DNA of 9,430 bases. Origin: Actinomycetota bacterium. Lineage in GTDB: Bacteria > Actinomycetota > Actinomycetes > Streptosporangiales > Streptosporangiaceae. The stretch is from NCBI GenBank assembly GCA_003140115.1, contig PLIQ01000277.1, positions 2,921 through 12,350 on the forward strand. The letters run 5' to 3'. The position numbers and the translations under genes were made by a program. Shown here piece after piece: positions 6,116 through 9,430 of this stretch (positions are counted from its first letter, which is position 1; every line of letters begins with the position of its first letter). The notes beneath the pieces were generated by a model. It made no database searches and was not told the DNA's origin. It was given only the letters and a program-made list of their open reading frames with translations.

Positions 6116-8118
6116 GCGAGCAGGATCACGAGGAATACGTACAGCAGGTAGAGGTTCACGTCGCCGGACTGCATGGGACGGATCGCATCGGCGAGCCATT
6201 CCACGGCGCGGATGACCGGCCGGTAGAGGTATCGCTCGAAGACCGGCGTCACCTGCTCCTCGTAATGCACCGGCCCGGATCGCCCGGCCGGATCGTCATC
6301 GGAGGCGCGGTGGACCGAAACCGCCGGCCGGTACAGGGCGTCGAAGGTGACCCGGGTCGGGGCGGAGAACGTCATGGCCGAGTACTGCATCCGCGGCCGG
6401 AACCGCGTGATGCCGCCGTCCCAGACCGGGACCGAGACGCTGGCGGCGCGCGGCCGTCCGGCCAGGAAGATCAGCAGCGGAACCGCGCACGCGGCCACCA
6501 GGAACACGGTCAGGTACGTCGGCGAGAACGCGGAGAAGTCCGTGTGGGCCGGGATGACGGTCAGTTTGCCGGGCAGCAGCAGCGGGCCGAGCGCGACACC
6601 GGTGATCGTATGTGCTGCCCGGGACAAGGCGCTGAGCACGACCGGGGCGCCCACCGCCAGGGCCACGCAGGCGACGCCGAGCAGCGCCGGGCCGGCCACC
6701 GGCTGGCCAGGTTCCCGCGCCGCGGCGGCCGAAGGCGTCCGGGGCATGCCGAGGTACGGGATCCCGAAGCCGCGGACGAAGGCGTAGATGGCCAGGCCTC
6801 CGGTGAGCCCGAGGGTCGCGGCGGCGAGCACGATGAGGATCGCGATCAGGTGGCTGCCGGTGCGGAAGCCCTGGAACAGGCCCTGGAAGATCAGCCACTC
6901 GCTGACGAACCCGTTCAGCGGCGGCAGCGCGGCGATCCCGAGCGTGCCGATGAACGCGATCACCGTGCTGCGCGGCAGCCGGTGCACGAGCCCGCCGAGC
7001 CGGTCCATGTCCCTGGTCCCGGTCGCGTGCTCGACCACGCCCGCCTCCAGGAACAGCAGCGTCTTGTAACAGCCGTGGTTGGCCACGTGGTACAGGCCCG
7101 CGATGAGCAGGAACGCGGCCAGCGCGGGCTGCCGGTAGGCGTGGAAGATCATGGCGGCGCCGAACGCGGTCACGATGATCCCGGTGTTCTCGATCGTCGA
7201 GTAGGCCAGGAACCGCTTGATGTCGCGTTCCCGCAGCGCATAAAGGATGCCGATGGCGGCGGTTACCGCGCCGGCGCCCATGGTGACCAGGCCGGGCCAG
7301 GCCCCGCCGACCGGATCGAGCCGGAACGCGAACAGGGCGATGCCGTACGTGCCGAGCTTGACCACGACGCCGGATAGGAACGCCGACCCGTCGGCCGGGG
7401 CCACCGGGTGCGCCTCGGGCAGCCACACGTGCAGCGGGACGAGTCCCGCCTTGAACCCGAACCCGGTCAAGGCCAGCAGGTAGGCAGCGGCCCGCCAGCC
7501 GCCGGGCACCAGGTGGCCGCGGGCCGCCATCACCTCTAGCTCCGTAGCATGCGTCTTCGCGGACAGGATCACGAACGCCGCCACGACCAGCAGGAAGCCG
7601 ATCTCGGACAGGGCCAGGAACCAGAATGCGCCGCGGGCCACCTCGGTGCGGCTCGGGTGGCGCAGGATGATCAGGTAGCAGGCCAGGCTCATGGTTTCCC
7701 AGGCGACCAGGAACGTCACCATGCCGCCCGCGGCGAGTACGGCCAGGCAGGCCAGCAGGGCCAGGTTGTAGGCCGCCAGATATATGGCCGTGCCGCGGGC
7801 GGGCTGGTCATAGCGGGGCGCGTAGAGGGAGATCGCCACCGCGACGATCCCGAGCACCGCTACGAACACGCCCGCCAGGCTGGTCAGCTGCAGCTGCAGG
7901 GGGCCGCCGACGATGGTCGCGCCGCCGCCCGCAGTGACCACCCGGGTATCGCCGTACACCAGTGACCAGCCGCCGGCGCCCACCGCGGCGACGCCGCCGA
8001 GCCCGGACAGCACGCAGCAGGCGCGCAGTCCCGGCCGCCACGAACCGGCCAGCAATCCGGTCACGGCCGCCGCGAGCCAGGCCCCGCCCGCGCCGTAGAG
8101 GATGTCCAGCGGGTTCAC
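6094..8118 (-). CDS. hyfB: HyfB/NuoL-like proton-antiporter subunit of a hydrogenase-4-like complex
   Basis: 674 residues, close to E. coli HyfB, from a GTG at 8118-8116 whose last two bases form the TGA of the preceding gene (GTGA overlap). Longer in-frame extensions only read through the NuoB-like gene out of frame. The protein has many transmembrane helices. Antiporter residues of the NuoL/HyfB family are visible: Glu141 in AWETMSLACYL, Lys223 in GFKAGLVPLHVWLPEAHP with His230 and His237, Lys254 in SGVVVKLGTYG, and the RDIKRFLAYSTIENTGII segment. The C-terminus (SGDVNLYLLYVFLVILLAYL) resembles the final helix of HyfB. Its likely role is to move protons or sodium ions across the membrane, driven by electron transfer in the soluble arm. 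The symbol reflects family membership; MrpA/NuoL-like relatives are an alternative, but neighbours favour HyfB. The gene is last in its operon and converges with the YdcF-like gene. Confidence 0.85.
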   Translation of the reverse strand: MNPLDILYGAGGAWLAAAVTGLLAGSWRPGLRACCVLSGLGGVAAVGAGGWSLVYGDTRVVTAGGGATIVGGPLQLQLTSLAGVFVAVLGIVAVAISLYAPRYDQPARGTAIYLAAYNLALLACLAVLAAGGMVTFLVAWETMSLACYLIILRHPSRTEVARGAFWFLALSEIGFLLVVAAFVILSAKTHATELEVMAARGHLVPGGWRAAAYLLALTGFGFKAGLVPLHVWLPEAHPVAPADGSAFLSGVVVKLGTYGIALFAFRLDPVGGAWPGLVTMGAGAVTAAIGILYALRERDIKRFLAYSTIENTGIIVTAFGAAMIFHAYRQPALAAFLLIAGLYHVANHGCYKTLLFLEAGVVEHATGTRDMDRLGGLVHRLPRSTVIAFIGTLGIAALPPLNGFVSEWLIFQGLFQGFRTGSHLIAILIVLAAATLGLTGGLAIYAFVRGFGIPYLGMPRTPSAAAAREPGQPVAGPALLGVACVALAVGAPVVLSALSRAAHTITGVALGPLLLPGKLTVIPAHTDFSAFSPTYLTVFLVAACAVPLLIFLAGRPRAASVSVPVWDGGITRFRPRMQYSAMTFSAPTRVTFDALYRPAVSVHRASDDDPAGRSGPVHYEEQVTPVFERYLYRPVIRAVEWLADAIRPMQSGDVNLYLLYVFLVILLAYLLGAV

Positions 8119-8618
8119 GCCGCACCCCCGTCCGCGATAAACGTCAGGCCTGGTATCCGTTCCGCGAGCCGGCCGACCGCCACCGCCAGGCCCTGCAGCA
8201 GCGCCAGCGGGCTGGGCGGGCAGCCCGGGATCCACACGTCGACCGGCAGGACCTCCCCGACGTTCCCGTGCACGAACGGGTCCTTCGGATACACCCCGCC
8301 CAGCGCGCAGGCACCGGTCGCGACCACCACCTTGGGCCCGGGCATCGCCTCGTAGGTCTTCCGCGCCGCCCCGTCGAACGCCCGCACCATCGGCCCGGTG
8401 ACCAGCAGCAGGTCCGCGTGCCTGGGCGCGGGGGTAAAGAAGAACCCGAGCCGGTTCAGGTCGTAGTGCGGCGCGCTGAGCAACCGGATCTCCTGCTCGC
8501 AGACCGCGCACGACCCGGTGTCCAGGGTGCGGATGTGCAGGCTGCGGCCGAACTGCGCGGCGATCGTGTCCCGCAGGCGCCCAGCCGCCGCCTCGGCCTG
8601 GTCCGGGCCGGGGCTCAT
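8115..8618 (-). CDS. hyfI: NuoB/HyfI-like Fe-S subunit (small-subunit-like)
   Basis: 167 residues from ATG 8618-8616, which overlaps the preceding gene's TGA (ATGA). GGGGAGG lies six bases upstream, inside the preceding coding sequence. All four ligands of the cluster equivalent to N2 / the [NiFe]-hydrogenase proximal cluster are present: Cys37 and Cys40 (TGSCAVCEQEI), Cys104 (ATGACALGG) and Cys133 (IPGCPPSP). The PRHADLLLVTGP motif of the NuoB/HycG/HyfI family is also present. It passes electrons at the junction with the large subunit on the cytoplasmic side. The length fits stand-alone members; M. tuberculosis Rv0082 is a comparable protein beside an antiporter gene. The downstream antiporter gene starts within its stop codon, indicating translational coupling. 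Confidence 0.9.
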   Translation of the reverse strand: MSPGPDQAEAAAGRLRDTIAAQFGRSLHIRTLDTGSCAVCEQEIRLLSAPHYDLNRLGFFFTPAPRHADLLLVTGPMVRAFDGAARKTYEAMPGPKVVVATGACALGGVYPKDPFVHGNVGEVLPVDVWIPGCPPSPLALLQGLAVAVGRLAERIPGLTFIADGGAA

Positions 8619-8953
8619 CGCTCGCCTCCCCGGATCGGGATTTTTTTTATCAGCGCCGAACGGGCCGTGGTGGCCAGCTCGAAGTCCTCGCTTTGCGCGA
8701 CGGCATCCGGGGCGACCGCGGCGCACTTGCCGCAGGCGGTGCAGGCGCCCACGTCGAAGACCAGGATGTCGTCCCGCCTGCTCAGCGCGGCGCTCGGACA
8801 CACGGCCACCATCCGGTCGGCGGCCTGGATAGTCAGCTGCCGCGGGCGGAACGCCGGCGGCGTCGGCAGACACGCCGCCGAGTCGTCGCGGCGAGCCGGG
8901 TACCGGGTGGTGACCACCCCGCGGCGCAACCCGCGGATAAACCACAGTGGCAT
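8615..8953 (-). CDS. HyfH/NuoI-like ferredoxin subunit reduced to one [4Fe-4S] site
   Basis: 112 residues from ATG 8953-8951, preceded by AGGAGG nine bases upstream. The N-terminus (RRGVVTTRYP) and the FELATT segment after the cluster region resemble HyfH/HycF. Family members carry two CxxCxxC...CP motifs. Here the first CxxCxxC is lost, but its following Cys (Cys52 in VCPSAAL) remains. The second motif keeps CTACGKC (Cys71, Cys74, Cys77) but has Ala-Pro instead of Cys-Pro. In two-cluster ferredoxins, three Cys of one motif and the CP Cys of the other bind the same cluster, so the four retained residues are exactly one cluster's set. Cys28 is an extra. Near the 3' end a run of eight A (8648-8641) encodes Lys103-Lys104. 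The stop overlaps the next gene's ATG. Confidence 0.82.
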   Translation of the reverse strand: MPLWFIRGLRRGVVTTRYPARRDDSAACLPTPPAFRPRQLTIQAADRMVAVCPSAALSRRDDILVFDVGACTACGKCAAVAPDAVAQSEDFELATTARSALIKKIPIRGGER

Positions 8954-8962
8954 CGCGCCTCA

Positions 8963-8968
8963 CCTCCT
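8963..8968 (-). promoter_or_regulatory. Ribosome binding site of the ferredoxin subunit gene
   Basis: On the minus strand AGGAGG lies nine bases before the ATG at 8953. It directly follows the TGA of the large-subunit gene, placing initiation immediately after termination. Confidence 0.75.
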
Positions 8969-9430
8969 TCAACGGGCCAGGCCGGCCGCGGTCAGCCAGA
9001 AGCTGGCCTCGATGATCGGTATGTCGGTGAACACGTTCTGGGACCGGCACGCGTCGTCGAAGCCGCGCCAGTTGCGGACCGAACCCGGGCGCAGCCGCGC
9101 CCGGGTGATCCGCCCGTCCTCGTCCAGCGCGACCCAGGCCAGCACCTCGCCCCGCGACGATTCGGCCCAGCCGAGACCCCGACCCCCGCCGGAGGGTAGC
9201 GAGGTGCGCTCGGCGGCGGTGCCCGCCTCCAGGAACTCGCCGATGAGCCGGGCCGACTCCGCCGCCTCGCCGAGCATCACCTGCAACCGGGCGAGCACGT
9301 CGCCGCCGTCCGCGGTGACGATCGCTAGCTGGTGCTCGGCATAGGGACCTCCGTTCAGCCGCGCGTCCACGGCCAGGCCGGTGGCTCGTGCGACGGGCCC
9401 GACCAGGCCGAGGCGGCGGGCTTGCTCGGC
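8969..9430 (-). CDS. NuoD/HycE/HyfG-like large subunit without NiFe ligands (C-terminal part)
   Basis: The frame is open to the window edge, so only the last 153 residues are seen; the start is beyond 9430. The segment beginning LGLVGPVARATG, with VDARLNGGPYAEH, and the later GWAESSRGEVLAWV match the C-terminal half of complex I 49 kDa / group 4 [NiFe]-hydrogenase large subunits. Catalytic hydrogenases end with a DPCxxC motif whose cysteines bind NiFe. Here the end reads FTDIPIIEASFWLTAAGLAR and has no such cysteines; the only Cys in this part is in DDACRSQ. The protein is therefore unlikely to evolve or oxidise H2 and fits energy-converting hydrogenase-related (Ehr) large subunits. The N-terminal CxxC region is outside the window and cannot be checked. 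It is the upstream member of the four-gene minus-strand operon; the ferredoxin gene starts 15 bases after its stop. Confidence 0.85.
   Translation of the reverse strand, partial: AEQARRLGLVGPVARATGLAVDARLNGGPYAEHQLAIVTADGGDVLARLQVMLGEAAESARLIGEFLEAGTAAERTSLPSGGGRGLGWAESSRGEVLAWVALDEDGRITRARLRPGSVRNWRGFDDACRSQNVFTDIPIIEASFWLTAAGLAR

Noticed and set aside
5869..7377. Plus-strand open frame of about 500 codons opposite the antiporter gene
   Set aside because: The translation is rich in Arg, Gly, Asp and Gln with no domain; it is the antisense shadow of a well-supported HyfB-like gene in GC-rich DNA.
8119..8511. N-terminal extension of the antiporter frame up to 8511
   Set aside because: It would translate the NuoB-like gene out of frame; the GTG at 8118 in a GTGA overlap gives a HyfB-length protein starting at the first membrane helix.
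8969..9430. Calling the minus-strand operon a functional [NiFe]-hydrogenase
   Set aside because: The C-terminal NiFe-binding cysteine motif is absent in the visible large-subunit end.

Overview
The window is very GC-rich, with strongly G/C-biased third codon positions, GTG starts and tightly packed genes. This points to an actinomycete-type soil bacterium (Actinomycetota); the genus cannot be read from the sequence. Seven coding sequences span it with little gap, apart from one gene-free stretch of about 950 bases. I saw no tRNA, rRNA, CRISPR array or transposase gene.

Left part, plus strand. Bases 1-1557 are the C-terminal part of a large thiamine-diphosphate enzyme of the homodimeric pyruvate dehydrogenase E1 / transketolase type. 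Bases 1558-2504 hold no convincing gene. They do contain a nested set of inverted and direct repeats: an inner 33-34 bp arm pair around position 1967, and an outer 34 bp arm pair at 1786-1819 and 2126-2159, each outer arm being two 14-mers at 18 bp period.

Middle, plus strand. A free-standing LanC-like alpha/alpha-toroid protein (2505-3791) is followed closely by a membrane histidine kinase without a response regulator (about 3837-5060), then by a membrane protein with a YdcF/DUF218 domain (5087-6115). Spacing suggests the first two, perhaps all three, are co-transcribed. The LanC-like protein has seven Gly-rich toroid motifs and a probable Cys-Cys-Cys zinc site. No dehydratase, transporter or clear precursor peptide accompanies it in the window, so a lanthipeptide pathway is not demonstrated.

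Right part, minus strand, reading from 9430 to 6094. These are four genes of a membrane complex related to hydrogenase-4, formate hydrogenlyase and complex I: the end of the NuoD/HycE/HyfG-like large subunit, a HyfH-like ferredoxin subunit, a NuoB/HyfI-like Fe-S subunit, and a HyfB/NuoL-like antiporter subunit. The last three are joined by 4-base start/stop overlaps. The large subunit lacks the C-terminal cysteine motif that binds NiFe. The ferredoxin subunit keeps only the four cysteines needed for one [4Fe-4S] cluster. The NuoB-like subunit keeps all four of its cluster ligands. This looks like an energy-converting hydrogenase-related (Ehr-type) complex that couples an unknown redox reaction to ion pumping, rather than a hydrogenase. 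The antiporter gene runs convergently into the YdcF-like gene, overlapping it by 22 bases.

The neighbourhood of a 2-oxoacid-type TPP enzyme and an Ehr-type complex resembles low-oxygen or dormancy gene sets in actinobacteria (compare the Rv0081-Rv0087 region of Mycobacterium tuberculosis). That link is inference.
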